Below, piece after piece: positions 18,738-28,806 of a stretch of 36,644 bases of DNA. The stretch's first letter is position 1, and each line of letters starts with the position of its first letter. Made by a program: the position numbers and the translations under genes. A model generated the notes under the pieces. That model made no database searches. It was not told the origin of the DNA and saw nothing but the letters and a program-made list of their open reading frames with translations. Source of the stretch: Candidatus Bipolaricaulota bacterium. Its GTDB lineage: Bacteria; Bipolaricaulota; Bipolaricaulia; UBA7950; UBA9294. The DNA lies in NCBI GenBank assembly GCA_030603215.1, contig JAUVYF010000007.1:1-36644 (forward strand), read 5' to 3'.

Positions 18738-20265
18738 CCAGGAGTCCCTCGGCTGGGGCTGCTGACATGGATGTTATCGTCCCTTCTTTAGCCATTTCCC
18801 AGTTGACGAAGTACTGCTGTCCAACCTGGAAAAGCGTGGTCAGCAGATAGTAGAGCCATAACCCTGCGGGGAAGCTATATAGGAAAACTGCCATGAATAT
18901 GGGGAATATGTACCCCATGTATTTCTGGCTTCCACCGGTACTGCTAGCCGTCATTGGCGTCATCATTCGCTGCTGCAGAATCATGAGCAATGTAGTGATC
19001 CCGACAAGGATGAAGTAGGGATCACGTAAGCTAAGATCGGGTACCCAGAGGAACCCAGGAGAAAGATGAATCTGCTCAGCCGAGTACAGGATTGCTTTCC
19101 AGAGAAGAATCAAGATCGGAAGCTGCACAAACATTGGAAGACATCCGCCCATTGGGTTGACCCCTTCTTGTTTGTATAACTGCATCATTTTTCGCTGTAG
19201 TAGCTGGCGGTCATCTTTGAATCGTGCCTGGATTTTCTTAAGCTTGGGTTGTAGTTTCTGCATTTTGGCCATTGAGTGGTACTGTTTGCGCATTAGCGGA
19301 AACAGGATCACCCTAGTCACGATCGTGAACAAAATGATTGCCCAGGCATAGTTTCCTGTATGACGATATAGGAAATTGAGAAATTGAATTACTGGCACCA
19401 TCATTCGTGCCATGGTTCCTGGCGAGTCGAGTTTTCCTAACCCAGCGCTGTCCATGAGTAGGAACCGGCGACGCCCGCCGTACAGAGAAAATGAATAGTT
19501 GGTTGTTCCTTGTGTCAAAGGTAGGCTCGCTCCGAAGCGCTGGCTGCCGGCCGGTGTACGCTCCGAGAAAGGCACAACTTCTGTCGAATCAACTGGCTGG
19601 AGGAAGAAGACGGTTTGTTTGTCCATCAACCCGAGCCCACCAAACGAGGCATAGGAGTTTGGAACAAGCAGGACTTCTGCTGGGGCATCATCGAATAGAT
19701 ATACTAAATCCGGAGTGTTCTTGCCAGGCAGATGATCTGCGAGGACCATATGTAATGTGGAAGCGGAATCCTCCCCATCCGGGTTATCGATCACGAGCTC
19801 CATGTCAACCGTGTAGTAAGGATCGTTACGGATGGTAAAACGTTTTATGAAACCAATGCCACCCGCTTCACCCTTGAATTCAACAATGACTTCATCTTCA
19901 TAGGCTTGTATCGGGGTAGAAAGCACGCAGTCGACTTCCGCGCCATCTACTAGTAGGGTAAATGGAAATACGGTGTTGGCCACATATTGCCTCTCTAGAT
20001 CATCAGGATCTGTCCTTGTCCCTGGCACAAGCTCGCTTGATTTTGACCCATAGGCAGAGAAGGTCAAGAACACGCTTCGTAGCGTGCCTTTCTCTTCTGA
20101 AAAAACATAACTTGCTAGGGCTGTCCTGACTTCAATCTCTTGATAGTTGCCGGACTGGTAAATCCTATAGGTTAGATCTCTTTCTACTCCCCAGCTCGGG
20201 ACTCCCAGTAAGAGGAGGAAAGACAATGCAATGAATATCGTTAACCAAGCATGGATTTTTCTCAA
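18694..20265 (-). CDS. yidC: Membrane protein insertase YidC with N-terminal periplasmic domain and acidic C-terminal tail
   Basis: NYAWAIILFTIVTRVILFPLMRKQYHSMAKMQKLQPKLKKIQ, EGVNPMGGCLPMFVQLPILI. Confidence 0.95.
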   Translation of the reverse strand: MRKIHAWLTIFIALSFLLLLGVPSWGVERDLTYRIYQSGNYQEIEVRTALASYVFSEEKGTLRSVFLTFSAYGSKSSELVPGTRTDPDDLERQYVANTVFPFTLLVDGAEVDCVLSTPIQAYEDEVIVEFKGEAGGIGFIKRFTIRNDPYYTVDMELVIDNPDGEDSASTLHMVLADHLPGKNTPDLVYLFDDAPAEVLLVPNSYASFGGLGLMDKQTVFFLQPVDSTEVVPFSERTPAGSQRFGASLPLTQGTTNYSFSLYGGRRRFLLMDSAGLGKLDSPGTMARMMVPVIQFLNFLYRHTGNYAWAIILFTIVTRVILFPLMRKQYHSMAKMQKLQPKLKKIQARFKDDRQLLQRKMMQLYKQEGVNPMGGCLPMFVQLPILILLWKAILYSAEQIHLSPGFLWVPDLSLRDPYFILVGITTLLMILQQRMMTPMTASSTGGSQKYMGYIFPIFMAVFLYSFPAGLWLYYLLTTLFQVGQQYFVNWEMAKEGTITSMSAAPAEGLLDDGETDDGEDQSAD

Positions 20266-20355
20266 TATAACCTCCTTGTGATAGGGTATCCTAGTGACTA
20301 GAAGGTTGCAACTCCGTTGATAGGGGCGAAGCCTTGCAGTAAACTCCTAGTGTCG

Positions 20356-20940
20356 ATGTTTACAGGGATTATTCAGAACCTAGGAGTGTTGCGTAGACGA
20401 AGGACGGGTGTCCTTGAAGTGGAAGTGCCCGCGTCGATCCGGGAACGATTGACTGTAGGGGCAAGCATCGCGGTGAATGGGGTTTGCGTGACTGTTAGCG
20501 AGCTATCGGCCGGAACGTTTTCGGCAGGCATCTCACAACAGACCCTTTCCTGTACTACAATCGGAAGATTGAGGGAGAGGACGCCGGTTAATTTAGAGCT
20601 TCCGGTTGGCCCAGAGAGGGCCTTTGACGGACACATTGTGCTTGGGCATGTTGATACAATTGGTCGAGTGCGAGGCTTTTTTCGCGCTCGAGAAGGCCGG
20701 GTATTCATATTTTCCTTTGCCCGTGAGTTTTGTCGCTATGTAGCAGATAAGGGGGCGGTGAGTGTGGACGGAATTAGTCTTACCCCATTTGCTGTCAGCA
20801 AAGATGATTTTCGCTGCGCAGTGATCCCGCAAACACTTGCCTTAACAAATCTACAGTATCGAGCCAAGGGAGATTCGGTGAACTTGGAGTTTGACATCTT
20901 AGCAAAGTATGTAGAAGGGATGATAAAAAGTGTCCATTGA
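20356..20940 (+). CDS. ribE: Riboflavin synthase alpha chain
   Basis: [27 protein letters not shown] duplicated lumazine-binding motifs; ORF 20317 shortened to MFTGI start. Confidence 0.93.
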   Translation: MFTGIIQNLGVLRRRRTGVLEVEVPASIRERLTVGASIAVNGVCVTVSELSAGTFSAGISQQTLSCTTIGRLRERTPVNLELPVGPERAFDGHIVLGHVDTIGRVRGFFRAREGRVFIFSFAREFCRYVADKGAVSVDGISLTPFAVSKDDFRCAVIPQTLALTNLQYRAKGDSVNLEFDILAKYVEGMIKSVH

Positions 20941-22129
20941 AATAGAGGAAGCGATCAAGCGATTTAGTGCCGGGGAAATGCTGATAATCGTTGATGAGGA
21001 AAGCAGGGAGAATGAAGGCGATCTGATGGTAGCAGCCGATCATGTTACCCCAGATGCGATCAATTTCATGTCCAAGTACGGCCGTGGATTGGTCTGTTTG
21101 GCCATCGATAGAAAGCGAGCCCATTTCCTCGCGCTGGGCCCGATGGTCTCCGAGAACACCGCTTTGCATGGAACCCATTTTGCCGTATCCGTCGATGCGC
21201 GCGATGGCGTAACTTCTGGTATATCTGCTCAAGATCGGGCTCGTACAATACAGGTAATGATGGATGAGGCGACACATCCAGATGATCTAGCTCGCCCTGG
21301 GCATATCTTCCCACTGATTGCTTGTGAGGGAGGCGTGCTCAAGCGTAGTGGACACACGGAGGCCGCAGTTGATCTGGCGCGGCTGGCCGGCCTAAAACCG
21401 GCTACCGTCCTTTGTGAAGTGCTAAATGATGACGGAACCATGGCGCGTTTGCCCCAACTGAAAATACTAGCGGATAAACACAATCTAGGTATTGCCAGCG
21501 TTGCCGATCTGATTAGTTATAGAAAGCGGAATGAACCCTTGGTTGCGCGGACGTCGAGCGCGGAGCTTCCTACTATCTATGGTGATTTTAAGATCTATAG
21601 TTACTCCAGCCCAATAGAAGACGAAGAACATGTGGCTTTGGTGAAGGGAAATGTCGCCGGGAAGAAGAACGTCTTGGTTCGGGTTCACTCAGAATGCCTT
21701 ACCGGTGACGTGTTTGGTTCGCTGCGGTGTGACTGCGGAGATCAGCTGCGCCGTGCCCTTGATATGATTGAGCAGGAAGAGTGTGGGGTGTGCCTGTACA
21801 TGCGACAGGAGGGAAGGGGAATTGGCTTAAGCAATAAAGTCTGTGCCTACGAACTACAGGATCGGGGCCTGGATACCGTGGAGGCAAATGAGCGGCTTGG
21901 CTTTGGGGCCGACCTGCGTGATTATGGTATTGGCGCTCAGATCTTGTGCGATTTGGGCCTGTCCACCATCCGTCTTCTCACCAATAACCCAAAGAAAGTA
22001 ATCGGCCTCTCTGGTTACGGCCTGCAGATTATAGAGCAGATCCCTATTGAGGCCTCTCCGAATGAACATAACCGTCACTATTTGAAGACCAAGAAGGAAA
22101 AACTGGGGCACCGCCTGACAAATGTCTAG
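20930..22129 (+). CDS. ribBA: Bifunctional 3,4-DHBP synthase/GTP cyclohydrolase II (GTG start)
   Basis: [66 protein letters not shown]. Confidence 0.95.
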   Translation: MSIEIEEAIKRFSAGEMLIIVDEESRENEGDLMVAADHVTPDAINFMSKYGRGLVCLAIDRKRAHFLALGPMVSENTALHGTHFAVSVDARDGVTSGISAQDRARTIQVMMDEATHPDDLARPGHIFPLIACEGGVLKRSGHTEAAVDLARLAGLKPATVLCEVLNDDGTMARLPQLKILADKHNLGIASVADLISYRKRNEPLVARTSSAELPTIYGDFKIYSYSSPIEDEEHVALVKGNVAGKKNVLVRVHSECLTGDVFGSLRCDCGDQLRRALDMIEQEECGVCLYMRQEGRGIGLSNKVCAYELQDRGLDTVEANERLGFGADLRDYGIGAQILCDLGLSTIRLLTNNPKKVIGLSGYGLQIIEQIPIEASPNEHNRHYLKTKKEKLGHRLTNV

Positions 22130-22177
22130 AGTAGTCTTGCGGATTAGCTACAGGACGAAGAGATGGCCTAAGGAGGG

Positions 22178-22651
22178 ATGAGTATGGGAAATACGTATGA
22201 AGGAAAACTGGATGGACATAGCCAGCGAGTAGGAATTGTTGTCAGCCGGTTCAATGATTTCGTCACAAGTAGGCTTCTTAATGGAGCACTCGATCGGCTG
22301 AAGCGGTCAAATGTGCCACAGGAATCAACGGATGTATGCTGGGTTCCGGGTGCCTTTGAGGTTCCTAAGGCAGTAAGACAGATGGCTAATACAAACCGTT
22401 ACGATGGGGTAATTGCGCTAGCTGCGGTAATTCGAGGGGCGACCCCGCACTTTGAATATATTGCTAGTGAAATCACCAAGGGGCTGGCCAGAGTTAACAT
22501 GGAAGTAGCTATTCCAGTGTCATTTGGCGTCATTACCTCTGATACTGTCGAGGAAGCGATTGAGCGAGCCGGTACGAAACTAGGAAACAAGGGAGCGCAG
22601 GCGGCGGAAAGCTTGATTGAAATGATCAATGTGCTGCAAGAGATTGGATGA
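22178..22651 (+). CDS. ribH: 6,7-dimethyl-8-ribityllumazine synthase
   Basis: VVSRFND, WVPGAFEVP, AVIRGATPHFEYIASE, PVSFGVIT. Confidence 0.95.
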   Translation: MSMGNTYEGKLDGHSQRVGIVVSRFNDFVTSRLLNGALDRLKRSNVPQESTDVCWVPGAFEVPKAVRQMANTNRYDGVIALAAVIRGATPHFEYIASEITKGLARVNMEVAIPVSFGVITSDTVEEAIERAGTKLGNKGAQAAESLIEMINVLQEIG

Positions 22652-23922
22652 AGTACGAATCGGTTCGCGGGATGCGCGATATCTTGCCAGGCGAGATTGG
22701 CTACTGGAAGCAGGTTGAGGAAAAGGTACGTGAAGTAGCCGCATGTTTCTATTATCGCGAGATCCGCCTACCCCTTATGGAGCATACCGAACTCTTCTCG
22801 CGTGGTATTGGCGAAGAGACAGATGTCGTAAATAAGGAAATGTACACCTTTTTGGATAAGAAGAATCGTAGCTTAACCTTACGGCCAGAGGCAACAGCGT
22901 CAGTTGCGCGAGCCTATCTTGAACATGGCCTTCATGTTACGGAACCGTTCCAAAAACTCTTCTATATTGGGCCAATGTTCCGTTATGAAAAACCGCAGAA
23001 AGGGCGTAGTCGTCAATTTCATCAGTATGGGGTAGAGGCAATTGGCTCACTTGATCCAGCATTGGATGCAGATGTAATAAGCTTTGCTTGGACATTGATG
23101 GATATATTGGGTCTTTCTGGCTTGTCGCTGCGATTGAATAGTATTGGTTGCGCGGAGGATCGACAACGTTACAAGAAGGCCTTATCCGGTTACTTTGCCG
23201 CCCACATTGATGAGATGTGTACGGACTGTCGAAGGCGTTATGATTCTAATCCGTTACGCATTCTTGACTGTAAGAAAAGCCATTGTCAGCCGTATATTCA
23301 ACAGGCGCCAGCTAGTATTGACTACTTGTGTGCCGACTGCGATCGACACTTTGTAGAGGTACAAGGTTACTTGGATAAGCTAGGATTGAATTATAGGCTT
23401 GATGCACGCCTTATCCGCGGGCTGGATTACTACACGCGCACCGTGTTTGAACTCATCTCTAAGGAGCTTGGCGCCCAAGATGCCTTGCTTGGCGGAGGAA
23501 GGTACGATGGATTGGTTCAGTTGCTAGGCGGCCCAGCTACTCCCGGCGTTGGTTTTGCCGGGGGGATGGAGCGATTGATCCTTGTTCTACAGAAAAAAAA
23601 CAAGTCCTTTGGGCGAGAAAAGCGGCTCGACCTGTTTCTTGCTGCGTTGGGGGAAGAGGGACGGTTGCTTGCCCTTACGCTTGCACAAAGCTTGCGTAGT
23701 CAGGGAATATCGGTTGACCTTGATTACCGTGGGCGATCCTTGCGCAAGCAACTTGGCTATGCCGATCAAATCGAAGCACGTTACTTGATTGTGCTTGGCG
23801 AAGATGAACTTAGTTCAAAACAAGGCAGAATCAAGAATATGGACAAAAGGGAAGAATACGAAATCTCCCTAACCGCTGATGCAATAGCGCATATTGTTCA
23901 TGGGAGTAAGCATGGAGATTAG
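22648..23922 (+). CDS. hisS: Histidyl-tRNA synthetase
   Basis: RGMRDILPGEIGYW, LTLRPEATASVARAYLEHG, MFRYEKPQKGRSRQFHQYGVE, GGRYDGLVQLLGG. Confidence 0.96.
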   Translation: MKYESVRGMRDILPGEIGYWKQVEEKVREVAACFYYREIRLPLMEHTELFSRGIGEETDVVNKEMYTFLDKKNRSLTLRPEATASVARAYLEHGLHVTEPFQKLFYIGPMFRYEKPQKGRSRQFHQYGVEAIGSLDPALDADVISFAWTLMDILGLSGLSLRLNSIGCAEDRQRYKKALSGYFAAHIDEMCTDCRRRYDSNPLRILDCKKSHCQPYIQQAPASIDYLCADCDRHFVEVQGYLDKLGLNYRLDARLIRGLDYYTRTVFELISKELGAQDALLGGGRYDGLVQLLGGPATPGVGFAGGMERLILVLQKKNKSFGREKRLDLFLAALGEEGRLLALTLAQSLRSQGISVDLDYRGRSLRKQLGYADQIEARYLIVLGEDELSSKQGRIKNMDKREEYEISLTADAIAHIVHGSKHGD

Positions 23923-24394
23923 GGTTGTTGAAGTTGATAATCCACGAGGATTGAATCTTGTCCTTGGTCAAGCGCACTTCATCAAATCAGTAGAGGATTT
24001 GCACGAGGCACTAGTCACCGCAGTACCGGGAATCAAGTTTGGGATAGCATTCTGTGAGGCGTCTGGCCCGGCGCTTGTTCGTTACTCTGGAACTGACCAG
24101 AAGCTAATTGACCTTGCTATCGGCAACGCAGAGGAGATTGGGGCTGGACACGCGTTCATCATATTCCTAGACGGGACCTTCCCAATCAACGTATTGAATA
24201 GGATCAAGCAAGTCCCGGAAGTGTGTAGCATATACTGCGCCACTGCCAACGCAGTGCAGGTAGTCATCGCCGAAACAGAGAAGGGGCGCGGGATACTTGG
24301 TGTGGTTGATGGCATTTCGCCGAAGGGAGTGGAAACGGAGACTGATATCGCTGAGCGCAAATCGTTCCTGCGAAAGATTGGATATAAGTTGTAG
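23912..24394 (+). CDS. Adenosine-specific kinase family protein (DUF355/COG1839)
   Basis: LVLGQAHFIKSVEDLHEAL, IKFGIAFCEASGPALVRYSG, CATANAVQVV, GRGILGVVDG. Confidence 0.85.
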   Translation: MEIRVVEVDNPRGLNLVLGQAHFIKSVEDLHEALVTAVPGIKFGIAFCEASGPALVRYSGTDQKLIDLAIGNAEEIGAGHAFIIFLDGTFPINVLNRIKQVPEVCSIYCATANAVQVVIAETEKGRGILGVVDGISPKGVETETDIAERKSFLRKIGYKL

Positions 24395-24402
24395 GTTAAC
24401 GC

Positions 24403-25056
24403 TTATCCGATTTCGCCGTTATTCTCCCATAGAGAGTGTAGAAGGGTCTCAATCCTGTCCTTGGATTCATTGGAGCGTGGGCGTTTCACTTTTCCCTGAT
24501 ACAGACGGTTTACTAGTTTCACATCTACCTTTGCGATTCGCGCAAATTCTGTGAGCGCGATACCAAAATGATCGAGGGTTGCTTCTAGTTTAAGACTCAA
24601 TGGCGCTGAATTCTCCAGCTCCGGAGGAACGCCACACAGTTCCCAATCAATCTTTCCCGACTCAGTTCTGTCGCACGCGTTACTCAATAGCGGATGTGTC
24701 TTGTCATTGAGTGTTTGTCGTTGTTTGCCACCGCTCTTCCCCGGAATAACGATCCCATACAGTGCTATTGGCTTCATACGAGGTTCTTTTCCCTGAGTAG
24801 CAGCCTTGCGCTTCTTGGGAGGTTTCCTGTATGCGGTGCAGTGTGGTTTCTCTGAACGGACAAAACCGTCTGCTCCTACCATGCGAACCAGAGCCTTATC
24901 GGGGGTTAGTTCAACAACGCTGACCTCAAGCTCTCCCAGTCCTTTGTCGACTAGCTCGGTCAAGAAAGCGTGGATCGAAAGATCTGTTTCCGCTTTGGTG
25001 TTGACCAGGCGGTATCCTCTGTTTATCAGCGACTGAATTGCGGCTTGATATCTCAT
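24403..25056 (-). CDS. Orphan protein with C-terminal XRE/lambda-repressor-like helix-turn-helix; start at MRYQ (25056) preferred over 25119
   Basis: C-terminus LEATLDHFGIALTEFARIAKVDVKLVNRLYQGKVKRPRSNESKDRIETLL; minus-strand TATACT at 25101-25096 lies inside the longer ORF call. Confidence 0.6.
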   Translation of the reverse strand: MRYQAAIQSLINRGYRLVNTKAETDLSIHAFLTELVDKGLGELEVSVVELTPDKALVRMVGADGFVRSEKPHCTAYRKPPKKRKAATQGKEPRMKPIALYGIVIPGKSGGKQRQTLNDKTHPLLSNACDRTESGKIDWELCGVPPELENSAPLSLKLEATLDHFGIALTEFARIAKVDVKLVNRLYQGKVKRPRSNESKDRIETLLHSLWENNGEIG

Positions 25057-25204
25057 CTGACACGAAACCCCTCTCGGTCTGACTGCTCTGTTGATAGTAT
25101 ATCTGTCAGCCGGTAGCAAGTCTCCCCCAGAGCCGCTCTCGGCAATTGAAGTACTTATGAGAGGGATACATTAGCTACTTGGTGTGCCACGCATTAGTGA
25201 GTCG

Positions 25205-25232
25205 TTGTTTGCCGAAGGAGAACGGGTAGAAT
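25205..25232 (+). promoter_or_regulatory. Candidate promoter TTGTTT-16-TAGAAT
   Basis: 25205-25210 and 25227-25232, about 65 bp upstream of the saccharopine-DH-like start. Confidence 0.45.
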
Positions 25233-25297
25233 GTACTTAAAGCAGTAAAGGGAATAACTTCTAAAGATTAGAATACGACGCATTGGGGAGGGAGTTG

Positions 25298-26446
25298 ATG
25301 AGAATAATGGTGATTGGTGCTGGGATGATGGCGCGGGCAATTACCTTCAACCTAGCTCAACGCGAGGAGATTGATGAAATCTGTCTTGTCGATCGGAAAG
25401 TGAAGAAAGCCGAGCAGATTGCGAATTGGTTATCAGATAAGAGGGTGATTCCTATGCGGTTAGACGTAACTGCCCCTCGCGCTGTACGTGAAGCAATGCG
25501 TGGATGCGTAGCTGCAATAAGTGCTGTACCCTATTTTCTTAATCTTTCACTTGCGCAGGCAGCAGTAGCTAGCGGTACTCATTTCTGCGATCTTGGAGGG
25601 AACAACCGTATAGTAGAAAAGGAATTTGCCCTTGATGAACAGGCAAAACAAGCAAGAGTAACAATAATCCCTGATTGCGGTCTTGCCCCGGGCTTGGTTA
25701 ATATCCTTACTGCGGGAGCAATTGCCGAACTTACAGATATAGAGGTGGTTAAGATCCGAGTAGGTGGACTTCCTCAGTGCCCGCACCCACCCCTTGACTA
25801 CCAGGTCGTATTCTCTGCCCATGGTTTGATCAACGAATACATGGAACAAGCGACCATTATCCGTGATGGAAAAGCTGTTAAGCTGTCATCTTTGACGGAA
25901 CCAGAAGAGATTTCGTTCCCCGGGTATGAACGTCTGGAAGCATTTCACACCTCAGGAGGTACTTCCACTTTGCCGCAGACGATGCTTGGCCGAGTGGCCA
26001 ACCTGGATTACAAAACGATTCGTTATCCAGGGCATCTTGAGAAGATCAGCGCGATGGCAAAGCTTGGTTTTTTTGATACAACGCCACGGCTGGTAAACGA
26101 AGTTGAGGTAAGCCCACGAGAACTAGCGGTACGGCTATTGAGTGAGAATCTTTCATTTGATGAGCCGGATGTTATGTTGTTGCGCGTGACGGCAAACGGA
26201 AGCATGGATGACCAAGCGGTGGAAGTGTGCTACCAGATAATTGATCACTTCGATGAGAAGACCGGGCTTTCTGCGCTGATGCGTACAACCGGGTTTCCTG
26301 CGGCTCAGGTTGTTTTTATGCTTGCGAGTGGAGGGATCAATGAATGTGGCACGCTCAAACAAGAAACTCACGTACCGCACGAGGAGTTTATTGCCGGATT
26401 ACGTAAATTCGGTATAAGGGTTGAACGTACGGTCACCAGGCAATGA
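25298..26446 (+). CDS. Saccharopine dehydrogenase / lysine 6-dehydrogenase-like oxidoreductase
   Basis: VIGAGMMARAITFNLAQ Rossmann motif, GTHFCDLGGNNRIV, IPDCGLAPGLVNIL; RBS gggaggg. Confidence 0.82.
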   Translation: MRIMVIGAGMMARAITFNLAQREEIDEICLVDRKVKKAEQIANWLSDKRVIPMRLDVTAPRAVREAMRGCVAAISAVPYFLNLSLAQAAVASGTHFCDLGGNNRIVEKEFALDEQAKQARVTIIPDCGLAPGLVNILTAGAIAELTDIEVVKIRVGGLPQCPHPPLDYQVVFSAHGLINEYMEQATIIRDGKAVKLSSLTEPEEISFPGYERLEAFHTSGGTSTLPQTMLGRVANLDYKTIRYPGHLEKISAMAKLGFFDTTPRLVNEVEVSPRELAVRLLSENLSFDEPDVMLLRVTANGSMDDQAVEVCYQIIDHFDEKTGLSALMRTTGFPAAQVVFMLASGGINECGTLKQETHVPHEEFIAGLRKFGIRVERTVTRQ

Positions 26447-27087
26447 CAAAGTTACTTGGATTTGATATGGACGGAGTTATCCTGGATTCAGATAACCTTA
26501 GCCAAGGTAATTGGTTTGTGGAGCTATTCAACCAGACTTTGCGGGAGTTTGGCATCCCAGAAACAGAAGAAAATGCTCGTTTGTTGTATATCAAGAATCT
26601 GCGCAACAATGCTGGGGCCATCTGTAGGAAGTTTGGGATTGACAATGCAGAGGAATTGTGGAATCGCCGTGATGCCAATTATGTTGCGGGTAAACTTGCT
26701 GCACTTGAAGCAGGCGAAATTCCCCTTTATCGTGATGTTGTCGCCCTGGAAGAGTTGGCGACAGACCCCAACTATCGGATTGGCATTGTAAGCAATTCTC
26801 CGCAAATAGTAGTGGATCGAGTAGTTGCCTACTTCTCTCTGGATCGTATATTCGACACTTGGATCGGTCGCGGGACTACATTGAGTGACATTCAGTTTGC
26901 CAAGCCTGCTCCAAACCTGCTTGAACGCCTGAAAGCGATCCTTGGAGTGGTCCATGGCTATTATATCGGAGACCAGCCCGAGGATGCCCAGGCTGCTCGT
27001 GCCGCCTCACTTGTTCCCATTATCATCACTCGCAATGGAGATGGCGGAGATATAAAGAGCCTCACAGAGCTGAAGCATTTGCTCTGA
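26443..27087 (+). CDS. HAD-superfamily hydrolase (phosphoglycolate-phosphatase-like)
   Basis: LGFDMDGVILDSD, GIVSNSP, KPAPNLL, YYIGDQPEDAQAARAAS. Confidence 0.85.
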   Translation: MTKLLGFDMDGVILDSDNLSQGNWFVELFNQTLREFGIPETEENARLLYIKNLRNNAGAICRKFGIDNAEELWNRRDANYVAGKLAALEAGEIPLYRDVVALEELATDPNYRIGIVSNSPQIVVDRVVAYFSLDRIFDTWIGRGTTLSDIQFAKPAPNLLERLKAILGVVHGYYIGDQPEDAQAARAASLVPIIITRNGDGGDIKSLTELKHLL

Positions 27088-27105
27088 TAACCATGATGGC
27101 CATAT

Positions 27106-28440
27106 GTGGCAACAACATGTCCACCGGATGAAGCTGGGTATATGGTTTCAATCATCCCTGACAAAGCCTATAATAGCTCTATGTTGAAGAAAAGCGCTAT
27201 TGAAGCTAGACTGCGCAGTGCCAGCCTTCCAGGACTGCCGAAAGAAAAGCTGGTTATCCCCGACTATCAGGGTTTCTGCATTGATGCTATTCCCGATCTT
27301 GCATGTTCGCTGTATGGTCTCTCGAGCACAAGAGCGCCCTTGTTGAACTCGGAACTCTCTTCTTTGATTGATTCAGGGTTCAAGAAAGTGGTTCTATTTG
27401 TTATAGACGGGTTGGGCTACCTGTACCTATGTGATCTTCTCGATCGTTTTGAGGACCTCTATTTGCATCATCTGATAAGAGATGGGTCTTTCCTTCCACT
27501 TACTTCTGTCTTTCCTGCCACAACAGCGACTGCCTTGGCAACCTATAGCACCGGATGTACACCCCAAGAGCATGGGATGCTAGGGTATCGTCTGTACCTT
27601 AAGGAAACCTGCGCGATTACCAATATGGTACGTCTGTCGCTTCTGGGCAACAGTGAGAGCAACTCTGCGGTCAAAGCGGGAATGGATCTTGATACTTTCC
27701 TTGGAGTTCCCACGGTGTACGAGAAACTAAGCGCGATGGGCGTGCAGACGCATCTGATATTGAGCAGGCATATCGCGTCGAGTGGGCTGTCCTCAATTCT
27801 TTATAAGAGGGTTGACCGCGTTAGTCCTGCGGTTAATCTGTCGGATATGCTTGTCATCGCTCGTCGAGTGCTGGAACAGGCGAGTGATAGAGTCTTTGTG
27901 AGTCTTTATTGGGGAGCAATGGATGCCATTGCGCATACGTATGGGCCAGGGGGCGAGGAACTTGTTGCTGAGTTCCGGGCAATCGATGCGGCATTAGAGC
28001 GCGAGCTGAAAGACAGTAAAGACACACTGTTGATTCTGTGTGCGGACCATGGATTTGTGGGGATGGAGGAGTCTGACTATCTATCAATTTGTGACTATCC
28101 AGAACTAGAGCAAAATCTTGTCATGCCCCCAGTGGGAGAAACACGGGCCTCATATCTATTTGTAAAGACGGGTAAGAAAGCTGCTGTAGCCGGATGTATC
28201 AACAAGAATTTTGCCGCAGATATCGTATGCATCGACTCTCGAGATGCACTTGCTCAGGGTCTGTTTGGGCTGGGGGAGCCAGGGTCGCGGATCTATGATC
28301 GTATCGGTGATCTTATCGCTCTTTCCACGGGTAAGCGTGCTCTTTACTATCCATACAAGAACGGTGCCAAGCTCAGAGGGATGCATGGTGGGATGACGCC
28401 CCAGGAGATGCTTGTTCCACTCATTGCCTGTCCCTTGTAG
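27106..28440 (+). CDS. Type I phosphodiesterase/nucleotide pyrophosphatase (alkaline phosphatase superfamily)
   Basis: KVVLFVIDGLGYLYL, VFPATTATALATYSTGCTPQEHGMLGYRLYLKE, LILCADHGFVGM; start uncertain (27106, 27142 or 27181). Confidence 0.8.
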   Translation: MATTCPPDEAGYMVSIIPDKAYNSSMLKKSAIEARLRSASLPGLPKEKLVIPDYQGFCIDAIPDLACSLYGLSSTRAPLLNSELSSLIDSGFKKVVLFVIDGLGYLYLCDLLDRFEDLYLHHLIRDGSFLPLTSVFPATTATALATYSTGCTPQEHGMLGYRLYLKETCAITNMVRLSLLGNSESNSAVKAGMDLDTFLGVPTVYEKLSAMGVQTHLILSRHIASSGLSSILYKRVDRVSPAVNLSDMLVIARRVLEQASDRVFVSLYWGAMDAIAHTYGPGGEELVAEFRAIDAALERELKDSKDTLLILCADHGFVGMEESDYLSICDYPELEQNLVMPPVGETRASYLFVKTGKKAAVAGCINKNFAADIVCIDSRDALAQGLFGLGEPGSRIYDRIGDLIALSTGKRALYYPYKNGAKLRGMHGGMTPQEMLVPLIACPL

Positions 28441-28451
28441 GTGGAGGAATA

Positions 28452-28805
28452 ATGATTGTAAAAGGCAAAAGTAGAAAGGTAGCTGCGCTTGACCTTAGTG
28501 ATGGAAAGACGGTTTGTAATACAACCAAGCAAGTTCTAATAGGGCCGGATCAAGGCGCAGGCAATTTTGTGATGCGTCTGTTTGTGCTCAAAGAAGGTGG
28601 CCACAGCCCGAGTCATTCTCATCCTTGGGAGCACGAGGTTTTTGTCCTGACTGGAAAGGGGAGAGTGAAATCTCAAGATGACGAAATCCCAGTTGAGAAG
28701 GGAGATTTTGTTTACGTGCCTCCAATGGAGAAACATCAATTCCTAAACGCTGGCCCTACTCCATTCGAGTTCTTGTGCATTGTGCCTGTCGAGAACAAGA
28801 GGTAA
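28452..28805 (+). CDS. Small cupin-domain protein
   Basis: GGHSPSHSHPWEHEVFVLTGKGRV...VEKGDFVYVPPMEKHQFLN. Confidence 0.85.
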   Translation: MIVKGKSRKVAALDLSDGKTVCNTTKQVLIGPDQGAGNFVMRLFVLKEGGHSPSHSHPWEHEVFVLTGKGRVKSQDDEIPVEKGDFVYVPPMEKHQFLNAGPTPFEFLCIVPVENKR

Positions 28806-28806
28806 T

